The notes under the pieces are model-generated. The model did no database searches. It saw nothing but the letters and a program-made list of their open reading frames with translations, and was not told the DNA's origin. Position numbers and translations under genes: made by a program. Positions 19,751-29,100 of a stretch of 64,000 bases of DNA are shown here, in pieces. The stretch spans positions 434,001 to 498,000 of the forward strand of contig CAWIMS010000002.1 in assembly GCA_963837285.1 (NCBI GenBank), in the 5' to 3' direction. The DNA is from Planosporangium sp963837285. GTDB taxonomy: Bacteria; Actinomycetota; Actinomycetes; Mycobacteriales; Micromonosporaceae. Within the stretch, counting starts at the first letter, position 1. Each line of letters begins with the position of its first letter.

Positions 19751-20605
19751 ATGCGCCAGCGGGAATGGGACATCGAATACAAGACGCCGGCCCAGATCGG
19801 AAAGATGCGGGCCGCCGGTCTGCTCGTCGCGGCGACCCTGGACAAGCTTCGCGAGGCGGTCGCGCCCGGTGTCTCCACCGCCGATCTCGACGCGCTGGCC
19901 GAGGCGACCATCCGGGCCGGCGGCGGGATCCCGTCCTTCCTCGGCTACCAGGGCTACCCGGCCTCCATCTGCTCGTCGGTCAACAGTGAGATCGTGCACG
20001 CCATCCCCAACGCCCGGGCGGTACTGCGCGACGGCGACATCATCTCGATCGACTGCGGGGCGATCGTCGACGGCTGGCATGGCGACTCGGCGATCACCGT
20101 TCCGGTCGGTGCGGTACGCCCGGATGTGCTCCGCATGGCGGCGGCCGCCGAGGACGCGATGTGGGCGGGCATCGCCGCCGCGGCGCGTGGTGTGCGATCG
20201 GGGCGTGGCCGCCTGACCGACGTGTCGTTCGCGATCCAGTCCGCCATCCGCAAGGCCGGCAGGTACGGGATCGTCGAGGGGTACGGCGGCCACGGCATCG
20301 GCAGCGAGATGCACCAGGACCCGTTCGTGCTCAACTACGGCCGCCCCGGTCGGGGGCCGGCGCTGGTGCCCGGGCTGTGTATCGCGATCGAGCCGATGCT
20401 CACGCTCGGCCGGGCGAAGACGGTCGAACTCGCTGACGGCTGGACCGTGGTCACGGCCGACGGTTCCCTCGCCGTACATGTCGAGCACACCATCGCGCTC
20501 ATGGACGACGGGGTATGGGTGCTGACCGCGCCCGACGGTGGCCAGGAGCGGCTCGGCCCGCTGGTCGCCCAGGCGGCCGGGGCGGAGTCGACCGCTCAGG
20601 CCTGA
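19751..20605 (+). CDS. map: Methionine aminopeptidase, type I
   Basis: Predicted 284 residues, ATG 19751. It removes the initiator methionine from nascent proteins. The metal ligands fall in IDCGAIVDGWHGD (two Asp), GHGIG (His), AIEPM (Glu) and VEHT (Glu). The S1-site segment GYPASICSSVNSEIVHAIP is conserved. It is 15 nt after adk and probably in the same transcript. Confidence 0.96.
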   Translation: MRQREWDIEYKTPAQIGKMRAAGLLVAATLDKLREAVAPGVSTADLDALAEATIRAGGGIPSFLGYQGYPASICSSVNSEIVHAIPNARAVLRDGDIISIDCGAIVDGWHGDSAITVPVGAVRPDVLRMAAAAEDAMWAGIAAAARGVRSGRGRLTDVSFAIQSAIRKAGRYGIVEGYGGHGIGSEMHQDPFVLNYGRPGRGPALVPGLCIAIEPMLTLGRAKTVELADGWTVVTADGSLAVHVEHTIALMDDGVWVLTAPDGGQERLGPLVAQAAGAESTAQA

Positions 20606-20682
20606 GACGCCGCCAGGCGTGGCCCGCCTTGGTCCGGCGTGGCATGCTCGCAAGCAAGACTTTCACGGCGGGGAGGCGGGTC

Positions 20683-21222
20683 GTGGCGGACCGGCGGGAA
20701 GAACTGCGCGCGGCCGATGTTGACCGGCAGTTCGTGGCGGACCTGTTGAAGAAGGCGCTGGACGAGGGTCGGCTGTCGCTGCACGAGTATGACGACCGGC
20801 TCAAGGAGACATATGGCGCGGTCACCTATGGCGACCTCGACAAGCAACTGGCCGACCTGCCCGGACTGGATCAGGCTCAGGTCGTACCCAGGCCTCCGCA
20901 TGCCGCTGCCGCGCCGCAGCCCCCAACGGCGCAGGCACCGCAGCAGCGCCGCGGGATCCCACGCTGGGTGATCGCGACCTGGAGCAGTTGGATCACGGTG
21001 AGCCTCATCATCAACGCGATCTGGCTGGCGACCGTGCTGGGCGGCAGCAACGCCAACTACTGGCCGGTCTGGGTCATGTTGCCGTGGGGCGCGGTGCTGC
21101 TCGCCGGCACGATCACCGGCCTCGCCACCGGCACCGGCCATCAGAAGCTGGCCGACAAAGACGTGAAGCGCCAGCAGCGTCGTGACTACCGTGACTACCG
21201 GCGCGAGCGGAGGGCCCGCTGA
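20683..21222 (+). CDS. DUF1707 membrane protein, unknown function
   Basis: Predicted 179 residues. GTG 20683 is chosen because it follows GGGAGGCGGG; an upstream in-frame ATG (20644) is less likely. Residues 5-60 are a DUF1707 domain (ELRAADVDRQFVADLLKKAL, DEGRLSLHEYDDRL, YGDLDKQLADLP). A Pro/Ala/Gln linker and two hydrophobic helices follow (ATWSSWITVSLIINAIWLAT and VWVMLPWGAVLLAGTITG), then a very basic tail (RRDYRDYRRERRAR). This 2TM arrangement recurs in actinobacteria; the function is not known. Confidence 0.8.
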   Translation: MADRREELRAADVDRQFVADLLKKALDEGRLSLHEYDDRLKETYGAVTYGDLDKQLADLPGLDQAQVVPRPPHAAAAPQPPTAQAPQQRRGIPRWVIATWSSWITVSLIINAIWLATVLGGSNANYWPVWVMLPWGAVLLAGTITGLATGTGHQKLADKDVKRQQRRDYRDYRRERRAR

Positions 21223-21252
21223 CAGGTCAGCGGCTGTCTATGCGTACCGCGT

Positions 21253-21270
21253 GACACGCCCGACCGCGGG
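21253..21270 (+). promoter_or_regulatory. Partial copy of the rpsL/rpsJ leader motif, upstream of infA
   Basis: GACACGCCCGACCGCGGG matches the first 18 bases (after the leading C) of the motif at 2931-2955 and 7669-7693. The right arm of the hairpin is not conserved (TGCGCTCGG follows). Here it lies before, not after, the presumed infA promoter. Confidence 0.5.
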
Positions 21271-21286
21271 TGCGCTCGGACCCGGT

Positions 21287-21316
21287 TTGCTGTCGGCTAC
21301 CTACCGCGCGTAGACT
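21287..21316 (+). promoter_or_regulatory. Probable promoter of the alpha operon (infA)
   Basis: TTGCTG (21287-21292), an 18-base spacer and TAGACT (21311-21316) make a plausible housekeeping promoter, giving a leader of about 140 nt before infA. Confidence 0.6.
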
Positions 21317-21464
21317 GGCCAGTCGGCGCACAGCGTCTGGTCTGGCGTGCCCGCCCTGCGCTTCGGTGGGTGGCCAGATACCGCGGCTGGCTCGGGTGTC
21401 GAAAGACGCCCGTGAAAGACGATGTGTGCCAGCCAACCAGTCCCGACGTCAGGTAGCGGAGGAC

Positions 21465-21686
21465 ATGCCGAAGAAAGACGGGGCCATCGAGATCGAGGGC
21501 CGGGTAATCGAGCCTCTCCCGAACGCAATGTTCCGGGTCGAGCTCGCCAATGGCCATAAGGTCTTGGCCCACATCAGCGGCAAGATGCGTCAGCACTACA
21601 TTCGCATCCTGCCCGAGGACCGGGTTGTGGTGGAGTTGTCTCCCTACGACCTGACCCGCGGGCGCATCGTCTATCGCTACAAGTGA
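21465..21686 (+). CDS. infA: Translation initiation factor IF-1
   Basis: Predicted 73 residues, the full family length. ATG 21465 follows GCGGAGGA. The OB-fold sequence IEIEGRVIEPLPNAMFRVEL and GRIVYRYK are typical. IF-1 occupies the A site of the 30S subunit during initiation. First gene of the alpha operon. Confidence 0.98.
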   Translation: MPKKDGAIEIEGRVIEPLPNAMFRVELANGHKVLAHISGKMRQHYIRILPEDRVVVELSPYDLTRGRIVYRYK

Positions 21687-21713
21687 GCTGACGGTCGGGC
21701 CGACCGTTGTTCC

Positions 21714-21728
21714 CGCCGCTTCGCGGCG
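21714..21728 (+). promoter_or_regulatory. Small stem-loop between infA and rpmJ
   Basis: GCCGC-TTC-GCGGC lies 28 nt after the infA stop. It could slow or partly terminate transcription. No U-tract is present. Confidence 0.35.
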
Positions 21729-21831
21729 CGGTGACGGCGTGCGGAGGCAGAGCTCGAATAATGGTCGGTTCCCTGCTGAGTCCTGGGCGCGAGCCCGCGG
21801 CGAGGCGGGGATTGGGAGTAAGGCACACACC

Positions 21832-21945
21832 GTGAAGGTCAAGCCGAGCGTCAAGAAGATCTGCAACAAGTGCCGGGTCATCCGCCGGCACGGCCGGGTG
21901 ATGGTCATCTGCGCCGACCCCCGCCACAAGCAGCGCCAGGGTTAG
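21832..21945 (+). CDS. rpmJ: 50S ribosomal protein L36, zinc-binding type
   Basis: Predicted 37 residues from GTG 21832, preceded by GGGAGTAAGG. KVKPSVKKICNKCRVIRRHG and VICADPRHKQ contain the Cys/Cys/Cys/His zinc ligands. The smallest ribosomal protein, between infA and rpsM as usual. Confidence 0.97.
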   Translation: MKVKPSVKKICNKCRVIRRHGRVMVICADPRHKQRQG

Positions 21946-22103
21946 TCCAACTCGATACAGGCTCGTCCCAGCCGCGAGCATCGCGACGCCGATAGCGTTC
22001 GGCGCCTCGTGGCTGACCCCCGGTCGGAGGCCGGGGCCCGCCCGGGCAGGCGGGATGGGGCGGGCACAGACCTCCGCCGTAACCACGAGGAGTACGCCCG
22101 CAC

Positions 22104-22484
22104 ATGGCACGTCTAGTCGGCGTCGACCTTCCCCGCGACAAGCGGATGGAGATCGCGCTCACGTACATCTTCGGCATCGGCCGCACCCGCGCCCAGGAGG
22201 CGCTGACGGCGACCGGTGTCAACCCGGACAAGCGCGCCAAGGACCTCTCCGACGAGGAGATCGTCCAGCTGCGTGACTACATCGAGGCCAACTTCCGAGT
22301 CGAGGGTGACCTGCGCCGCGAGGTCGCCGCCGATATCCGGCGCAAGGTGGAGATCGGTTGCTACGCCGGGATCCGGCACCGCCGTGGCCTGCCGGTGCGT
22401 GGTCAGCGGACCCGCACCAACGCGCGTACCCGCAAGGGTCCCAAGCGCACGGTCGCCGGCAAGAAGAAGCCCGGCAAGAAGTAA
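22104..22484 (+). CDS. rpsM: 30S ribosomal protein S13
   Basis: Predicted 126 residues: MARLVGVDLPRDKRMEIALT. S13 is in the head, contacting P-site tRNA and the 50S subunit. The H2TH-like signature RRGLPVRGQRTRTNARTRKG and a Lys-rich tail are present. The 158-nt gap before it contains GC-rich stems (around 22018-22037) but no gene. Confidence 0.98.
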   Translation: MARLVGVDLPRDKRMEIALTYIFGIGRTRAQEALTATGVNPDKRAKDLSDEEIVQLRDYIEANFRVEGDLRREVAADIRRKVEIGCYAGIRHRRGLPVRGQRTRTNARTRKGPKRTVAGKKKPGKK

Positions 22485-22508
22485 GAAGACTTAGGAGCGC
22501 ATACACAG

Positions 22509-22919
22509 ATGCCACCCAAGGCACGGTCCGGCACCGCAGCCGTCAAGAAGGTCCGGCGCAAGGAACGCAAGAACGTCGCGCACGGTCAGGCGCACATCAA
22601 GAGCACGTTCAACAACACGATCGTTTCCATCACCGACCCGACCGGGGCGGTGATCTCCTGGGCCTCCGCCGGCCAGGTGGGCTTCAAGGGCTCGCGGAAG
22701 TCGACGCCGTTCGCCGCGCAGCTCGCCGCCGAGGCCGCCGCGCGCCGGGCGATGGAGCACGGGATGCGCAAGGTGGACGTTTTCGTCAAGGGCCCTGGCT
22801 CCGGCCGGGAGACCGCCATCCGTTCGTTGCAGGCGGTCGGTCTGGAGGTCGGGCAGATCTCCGACGTCACGCCGCAGCCGCACAACGGCTGCCGTCCGCC
22901 GAAGCGTAGGAGGGTCTGA
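22509..22919 (+). CDS. rpsK: 30S ribosomal protein S11
   Basis: Predicted 136 residues. The core AHIKSTFNNTIVSITDPTGA and the C-terminal DVTPQPHNGCRPPKRRRV are diagnostic. S11 lies on the platform near the Shine-Dalgarno helix. It lies 24 nt after rpsM and 2 nt before rpsD. Confidence 0.98.
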   Translation: MPPKARSGTAAVKKVRRKERKNVAHGQAHIKSTFNNTIVSITDPTGAVISWASAGQVGFKGSRKSTPFAAQLAAEAAARRAMEHGMRKVDVFVKGPGSGRETAIRSLQAVGLEVGQISDVTPQPHNGCRPPKRRRV

Positions 22920-22921
22920 CC

Positions 22922-23548
22922 ATGGCGCGTTACACCGGCGCTGACTGCCGTCGTTGCCGTCGCGAGAAGATGAAGCTGTTCCTCAAGGGCAGCAAGTGCG
23001 ACGGGCCGAAGTGCCCGTTCGAGTCGCGTCCCTTCCCGCCCGGGCAGCACGGCCGTGGTCGGCCCAAGGAGACCGAGTACCTGTTGCAGCTGCGCGAGAA
23101 GCAGAAGGCTCGCCGGGTGTACGGCATCCTGGAGAAGCAGTTCCGCGGGTACTACGAGGAGGCCGTCGGCAAGCCGAACAAGACCGGCGAGGTCCTGCTC
23201 CAGATCCTGGAGTCGCGGCTGGACAACGTGGTCTACCGGGCCGGGTACGCCCAGTCCCGGGACATGGCCCGGCAGTTGGTCAAGCACGGCCACTTCCTGG
23301 TCAACGGCAAGAAGGTGGACATCCCGTCGTTCCGGGTCCGCGAGCACGACATCGTCGAGGTACGCGAGAAGTCGCGCGAGCTGACCCCGTTCGTGATCGC
23401 GAACGCCCAGGCGGGCAGCAGGACTGTTCCGGCCTGGCTGGAGGCGATCCCCAGCCAGATGAAGATCCTGGTGCACACGCTGCCGGCGCGGCAGGTGATC
23501 GACACCCAGATCCAGGAACAGCTGATCGTCGAGTACTACTCGAAGTAA
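22922..23548 (+). CDS. rpsD: 30S ribosomal protein S4, zinc-binding type
   Basis: Predicted 208 residues. The N-terminal Cys motif (CRRCRREKMKLFLKGSKC, then KC) is the zinc finger of C+ S4 proteins. The S4 RNA-binding domain is at RLDNVVYRAGYAQSRDMARQ. S4 nucleates 30S assembly; in E. coli it is the alpha-operon repressor. Confidence 0.98.
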   Translation: MARYTGADCRRCRREKMKLFLKGSKCDGPKCPFESRPFPPGQHGRGRPKETEYLLQLREKQKARRVYGILEKQFRGYYEEAVGKPNKTGEVLLQILESRLDNVVYRAGYAQSRDMARQLVKHGHFLVNGKKVDIPSFRVREHDIVEVREKSRELTPFVIANAQAGSRTVPAWLEAIPSQMKILVHTLPARQVIDTQIQEQLIVEYYSK

Positions 23549-23553
23549 TCGTT

Positions 23554-23577
23554 GTTGGGGGGCACCCGCCCCCCAAC
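23554..23577. promoter_or_regulatory. GC-rich hairpin between rpsD and rpoA
   Basis: GTTGGGGGG pairs with CCCCCCAAC, with a C-G pair inside, giving a 10-bp stem 6 nt after the rpsD stop. AAAAACG rather than a T-run follows, so full termination is doubtful; it may set the ratio of rpoA to ribosomal proteins. Confidence 0.5.
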
Positions 23578-23625
23578 AAAAACGTTGGCGTCATATAGCG
23601 GGCGCCCGACGTAGGAGGAAAGCAA

Positions 23626-24648
23626 GTGCTCATCTCTCAGCGACCGAGTCTCTCGGAGGAGTCCCTCAGCGAGACCCGGTCCCGGTTCACCATCGAGCCG
23701 CTGGAGCCGGGCTTCGGTTACACGCTCGGCAACTCGCTGCGGCGTACCCTGCTGTCGTCCATTCCGGGCGCGGCAGTGACGTCGATCAAGATCGATGGCG
23801 TCCTGCACGAGTTCACCACGATCCCCGGGGTCAAGGAGGACGTGGTCGAGCTGGTCATGAACGTCAAGGAGCTGTGCGTCAGCTCCGAGCATGACGAGCC
23901 GGTCTCGATGTACCTGCGCAAGCAGGGTCCCGGCGACGTGACCGCGGGCGACATCCAGCCCCCGGCCGGCGTCTCGGTGCACAACCCGGACCTGAAGCTG
24001 GCGACGCTCAACGCCAAGGGCCGGCTGGACATGGAGCTGACCGTCGAGCGGGGTCGCGGATACGTGACCGCCGCGCAGAACAAGCAGTCCGGCCAGGAGA
24101 TCGGGCGCATTCCGATCGACTCGATCTACTCGCCGGTGCTCAAGGTGACGTACCGCGTCGAGGCGACCCGTGTCGAGCAGCGCACCGACTTCGACCGGCT
24201 GATCATCGACGTCGAGGCGAAGCCGTCGATCACCCCGCGTACCGCGCTGGCCTCGGCCGGTTCGACGCTGGTCGAGCTGTTCGGCCTGTGCCGGGAGCTG
24301 GACGAGACCGCTGAGGGCATCGACATCGGTCCGTCGCCGCAGGACGCTCAGCTGGCCGCCGACCTCGCCCTGCCGATCGAGGAGCTGGACCTCACGGTCC
24401 GGTCGTACAACTGCCTCAAGCGCGAGGGCATCAACACGGTCGGCGAGCTGATCGGGCGCACCGAGGCCGATCTGCTCGATATAAGGAATTTCGGGCAGAA
24501 GAGCATCGACGAGGTCAAGATGAAGCTCGCCGGCATGGGCCTCGGCCTGAAGGACTCCGCCCCGACGTTCGACCCGGCGCATGTCGTGGACTCGTTCGCC
24601 GAGGTGGACTACAACGACGACGACTACCGCGAGACCGAGCAGCTGTAA
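23626..24648 (+). CDS. rpoA: RNA polymerase subunit alpha
   Basis: Predicted 340 residues from GTG 23626, behind GTAGGAGGAAA. The N-terminal dimerisation domain includes LEPGFGYTLGNSLRRTLLSS. The C-terminal DNA- and activator-binding domain (SYNCLKREGINTVGELIGRT, then FGQKSIDEVKMKL) is complete. It scaffolds RNA polymerase assembly. Confidence 0.98.
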   Translation: MLISQRPSLSEESLSETRSRFTIEPLEPGFGYTLGNSLRRTLLSSIPGAAVTSIKIDGVLHEFTTIPGVKEDVVELVMNVKELCVSSEHDEPVSMYLRKQGPGDVTAGDIQPPAGVSVHNPDLKLATLNAKGRLDMELTVERGRGYVTAAQNKQSGQEIGRIPIDSIYSPVLKVTYRVEATRVEQRTDFDRLIIDVEAKPSITPRTALASAGSTLVELFGLCRELDETAEGIDIGPSPQDAQLAADLALPIEELDLTVRSYNCLKREGINTVGELIGRTEADLLDIRNFGQKSIDEVKMKLAGMGLGLKDSAPTFDPAHVVDSFAEVDYNDDDYRETEQL

Positions 24649-24708
24649 ACCGCTTGCCGCCGCGGTCGGGCTGGCCGGCCGCGGCGGGATGGACTAGGAG
24701 CTAGGACG

Positions 24709-25260
24709 ATGCCCACGCCCACCAAGGGTCCCCGCCTCGGCGGCAGCCCCGCGCACGAGCGGTTGATGCTGGCCAACCTCGCCACATCGCTGTTCAAGCA
24801 CGGCAAGATTCAAACCACCGAGAGCAAGGCCAAGCGGCTGCGCCCGCTCGCCGAGCAGCTCATCACCCGCGCCAAGCGCGGTGACCTGCACTCGCGCCGC
24901 CGGGTCCTCACGGTGGTGCGGGACAAGGACGTGGTGTTCGCGCTGTTCGACGAGATCGCGCCACGGTTCGCCACCCGCAACGGTGGCTATACCCGGATCG
25001 TGAAGACCGGTCCGCGCAAGGGCGACGCTGCCCCGATGGCGATCATCGAGCTGGTCGAGGAGCTGGTGGAGGCCGCGCCGGCCAAGCCGAGCAAGGCCAG
25101 CGCCCGCAAGGCGGCAAAGACCGAGGCGGTCGCCGCGCTCGCCGGCGAAGACGAGGACACGGCGCCGGCGTCGGCCACGTCGATCGCTCCGGTGGCGGCG
25201 TCCGAGGGGACCCTGGCCGCGACGCCGGCCGCGGACGAGGACGGCTCCGACAAGTCCTGA
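24709..25260 (+). CDS. rplQ: 50S ribosomal protein L17 with acidic/Ala-rich tail
   Basis: Predicted 183 residues. The L17 fold (GSPAHERLMLANLATSLFKH; ESKAKRLRPLAEQLITRAKR) occupies the first 120 or so. The rest is a disordered Ala/Glu/Ser-rich tail. Last gene of the alpha operon, closed by a strong terminator. Confidence 0.97.
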   Translation: MPTPTKGPRLGGSPAHERLMLANLATSLFKHGKIQTTESKAKRLRPLAEQLITRAKRGDLHSRRRVLTVVRDKDVVFALFDEIAPRFATRNGGYTRIVKTGPRKGDAAPMAIIELVEELVEAAPAKPSKASARKAAKTEAVAALAGEDEDTAPASATSIAPVAASEGTLAATPAADEDGSDKS

Positions 25261-25269
25261 CCGGTTTCG

Positions 25270-25303
25270 CTTGGGCGCCCACGCATCGCGGTGGGCGCCC
25301 AAG
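25270..25303 (+). terminator. Terminator of the alpha operon
   Basis: A perfect 13-bp stem (CTTGGGCGCCCAC / GTGGGCGCCCAAG) with an 8-base loop lies 9 nt after rplQ, followed by CTCGTTT. Confidence 0.85.
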
Positions 25304-25320
25304 CTCGTTTAAGGGGTACC

Positions 25321-26133
25321 GTGCGGCTGCGCCTCGACCTGGCCTACGACGGCACCGGCTTCTCCGGCTGGGCTGTCCAGCCGGGACGCCGGACGGTCGC
25401 CGGTGTGCTGTCGGAGGCGCTGGAGAAGCTGTTCGGCGCGCCGACCGGCCTCACCGTCGCCGGGCGTACCGACGCCGGGGTACACGCCACCGGCCAGGTG
25501 TGCCATGTGGACGTACCGGACGCGGCCTGGTCACCGCTCGCGGACACGGTCGTGCGCCGCCTCGCCGGGCTGCTGCCGGACGACGCCCGGGTGTTCGCCG
25601 TACGGCCGGTTCCGGACACGTTCGACGCCCGGTTCTCCGCGCTGTCCCGCCGGTACGGGTACCGGGTCACAGACGCCCCCTACGGCGCCGATCCGCTCCG
25701 CCGCCACGACACCCTGGCGTGGCCCCGTTCGCTCGACCTGGACGCCCTGAACGCCGCCGCGGCCGGGTTACGCGGCGAGCACGACTTCGCCGCGTACTGC
25801 CGGCGCAAGGAGAACGCCACCACGGTACGAGCGGTGACCCGGCTGGACTGGCGGCGCGAACCGGACGGGGTCCTGGTCGCCACCGTGCAGGCGGACGCCT
25901 TCTGCCAGGCGATGGTGCGCAGCCTGGTCGGTGCCATGCTCCGGGCCGGCGACGGGCGCCGGCCGGCGACCTGGCCGGCGAGCCTGCTGCACCGGCGGGA
26001 ACGCGCGAGCGAGGTCAGCGTCGCGCCGGCACACGGGCTGACGCTGGTGGCGGTCGCCTACCCGGACGATCCGGCCGAGTACGCCGGGCGGGCCGAGGCG
26101 ACGCGCCGGCTGCGCGTGGCCGGCCCGGCGTGA
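25321..26133 (+). CDS. truA: tRNA pseudouridine synthase A (positions 38-40)
   Basis: Predicted 270 residues. GTG 25321 (VRLRLDLAYDGTGFSGW) is preferred because the upstream extension would run through the terminator. The catalytic Asp is residue 51 in GRTDAGVHATGQV. It isomerises U38-U40 of the tRNA anticodon arm. The gene usually follows rplQ in actinobacteria. It lies 17 nt behind the terminator and may rely on read-through or a weak promoter of its own. Confidence 0.95.
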   Translation: MRLRLDLAYDGTGFSGWAVQPGRRTVAGVLSEALEKLFGAPTGLTVAGRTDAGVHATGQVCHVDVPDAAWSPLADTVVRRLAGLLPDDARVFAVRPVPDTFDARFSALSRRYGYRVTDAPYGADPLRRHDTLAWPRSLDLDALNAAAAGLRGEHDFAAYCRRKENATTVRAVTRLDWRREPDGVLVATVQADAFCQAMVRSLVGAMLRAGDGRRPATWPASLLHRRERASEVSVAPAHGLTLVAVAYPDDPAEYAGRAEATRRLRVAGPA

Positions 26134-26162
26134 AGATCGACACGATCTTGCGGGTTGCCGGG

Positions 26163-29100
26163 TCAGCCGCCGGGTTTGGGTGATGGCGGGGGCGACACGA
26201 CCGCGCGGGCGCCGATGACGGTGTCCCGCAGGTGCGCCTCTACCAGGTCGGAGATGACCTGTTTGGACGCGGCGTCGTTGGCGTCGATCGGCTTGCTGTC
26301 GGCGCGCGCGACGATGCAGTACGCGAGGAAATGCCCCCGCGGATGCCAGCCCAGCGTGGTGGGCGCCCGGACTATCGCCTCCGTGCCGTCGCCGGCCGGC
26401 AGCCCGGTGAAGCGGCCTTTCTGCGCGTCGAGCGTCGGCTTGATCTGCTCGTACGCCTGATTGGCGCTGGCCTCGTCCTTGAGGTTGAAGATGCCGGCGG
26501 TGATCAGGAACTGCCCGTCCTGGGACTTCAGCGTGCCGCGAACGACCTGCGAGCAGCCCAACTGGGTGAGCAGTTTGGCGAGGTCGTCGGTCGCGGCGCT
26601 CGGGCAGTCGCCGGCCTGGGTCTTCAGCACCTGGTACGTGGCGGCGCCCGCGGTGATCTGCGCCGCCGGGAACACCTCCTGCTCGGTCAGCGGGGCCGGA
26701 TCGACGTCTCGGGTGGAGATGTCGCGTGCCTTGACCGCGTTGATCTTGGCGCCGGACGGGGTGGTAGGCCGTCCCCGGTCGCTATTGATCATGAAGTACC
26801 CGCCCAGCCCGCACACGGCGAGCACCACGACCACGCCGACCGCGCTGAGGATCGTCAGCCAGCGGCGCGAGTGGCCAGACTCGCCGTCGGCCGGCTTCGC
26901 GACGGCGCCGGTGCCCCTGGTTACCGGACCCGTCGAAGTGCCGATGGGGCCGCTCGGGCTGCCGTTCACGGCGCTGGAGGGGCGGCGGCGGTTCGGATCC
27001 TGGAGGGCGCGTTCCCCGCGGTTACGCCGGCGTGCGCTGGTCGGCTCCGCCGTGCCCCATAACTCGTCGGGGTTTGCCGGGAAGCCAGTGCTCGTCGACG
27101 GGTCGCCCGGTACCCGGGCCGAGCCCGTCGGTGGGTCGCCTGGTACCCGGGCCGAGCCCGTCGGTGGGTCGCCTGGTATCCGGGCCGAGCCAGCCGGTAC
27201 CCGTGCCGTGCCGGCCGGCGCGACCCGGGCGGTGCCGGCGGGGCGGCCCGGTGGCGTGGGGGGTGCCGGCTCGATCGGAAGCTCCGGGGCGGCCGGCTTG
27301 GGTAGTTCGGGAGCTACCGGTACGGCCGCGGAGGCCCGGTGTGGGGCGGCGCCCGGCGGGCCGGGAGGCGCGGTCGGGCCGCCGGGTGGTCGCGCGACAC
27401 CGGGAGCGGTCGGTCCCATCGGCGGTCGCGCTACGCCGGGCGGGGTCGGTCCGGCCGGCGGTCGCGCTACGCCGGGCGGGGTCGGTCCGGCCGGCGGTCG
27501 CGCCACGCCGGGCGGGGTCGGTCCGGCTGGCGGCCTCGCGATGCCTGGCGGTGTCGCGGGCGCGGCCGGTGGCGGCATCGGCGGTGCGGCCGGTACCGCT
27601 ACCGAGGCGCGGGCGGAGAACTCGGAACCGTGCCGGCTGCCGGTGGGCGGCTCGTCCGGCTCGGGAGCGCGGCGACGGCCCCGGGTGGGCGGGTCGGCGG
27701 GGACAGATCCGGTAGCGGGCGGGAAGCCGGGCGTGGCACCGGGGCGCACCGGATCGACGGTCGCGCGGCTGCTCGGCACGGAGGCGTTCGGGTCCCACGG
27801 CTGACCTTGAGACGGCCAGAACTGCTCGGACGCCGGCGTGGTCGGGCCGCTCGGCGCGCCGTTGTCCCCCCAGGCCGGCTCGGGCGCCGCCCGGCGGCCG
27901 GTGGTGGGCGATTCGGGTACGGCGCGGCGGCCGGTGGTCGGTGTCTCGGGCGCGGGCCAGTGGCTCGTTGGTGCTTCCTGAGCGGCTCGCCGGCCCATCG
28001 TCGGCGGCCGCGGCCCAGCCGGCCGCTGCGGTCCGGCCGGCCCCTGCGGTCCGGCCGGCCCCTGCGGCGGGGCCAGCCCCTGCGGTGGGGCGGCATGCGG
28101 ATCGAACGGCGGCGGCGGTTGGGGAGCGGCCCAGCGCGAATCGACGGGCGGCCCGCCGTGTGGATCGGCCGGTGGCTCGCGGCGTGGATCGACGGGCGGA
28201 CCGCCGCGTGGATCGGCGGGTGGTTCGCCGCGCGGGTCGGCCGGCGCGCGGCCACCGAACCGGGTATCGGCGGGTGGTTCGCCGCGCGGGTCGGCCGGCG
28301 CGCGGCCACCGAACCGGGTATCGGCGGGTGGTTCGCCGCGCGGGTCGGCCGGCGCGCGGCCACCGAACCGGGTATCGGCGGGTGGCGGACTCGCGGCGGG
28401 AGGCTGCGGACCACCCGGCCGCGGGTCGGCGGGGCGCTGCGGGCCGGCCGGCTGCGCGGTCGACCAGCTCTCCGCTGGCGGTGTCCACTCAGGATGGCGG
28501 CCGTTGGACTGGGCCGGCCGCCGGCCGCCCTCCAGCGGCGGTTGGCCGGGCGCGCCGGTTGGCAGGCCGGGAGGAGATGGCGACCAGCCACCGGGCGGTG
28601 GCGGCTGCGACGACTGCCAGTCGCGGGGCGGCGGGGGCTTTGCGACCGCGCGGATGCCCCGCGACGGCGAGTCGGACCCGCCGCGCGGGATGCCGGGGTC
28701 AACCGGGCCGCCCGGCGAAACAGGGCCACGAGGCGAGACCGGGCCACGAGGCGAGACCGGGCCACGAGGCGAGACCGGGCCACGAGGCGAGACCGGGCCA
28801 CCAGGCGAGACCGGGCCACCAGGCGAGACCGGCCCGGCAGCGGAAGCCGCTCCACGAGGAGGCATCGGGTTTCCCGGCGGGACCGCGCCCGCCGGGCCCT
28901 GACCGGGCGGGAAGTCGCGGTGCGGCGGCTCAGCGGGTCGGGCCTGGCCCATCGGGCGCGCGCGGCCAGCGGGTGGCGCGGGTTGCTGCGGCGGGACCGA
29001 GCCGAAGGCATTACCGCCGGTTCGTTGGCCCGGCTCGCCATACTCGGGGCGCTCCCGTGGGTCACCGCCGGTCGGGTCGATCGGCGGCCAGCTCGGCGGC

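Noticed and set aside
23554..23577. Rho-independent terminator that would separate rpoA from rpsD
   Set aside because: The stem is strong but an A-run instead of a T-run follows on the plus strand, so I list it only as a hairpin of uncertain role.
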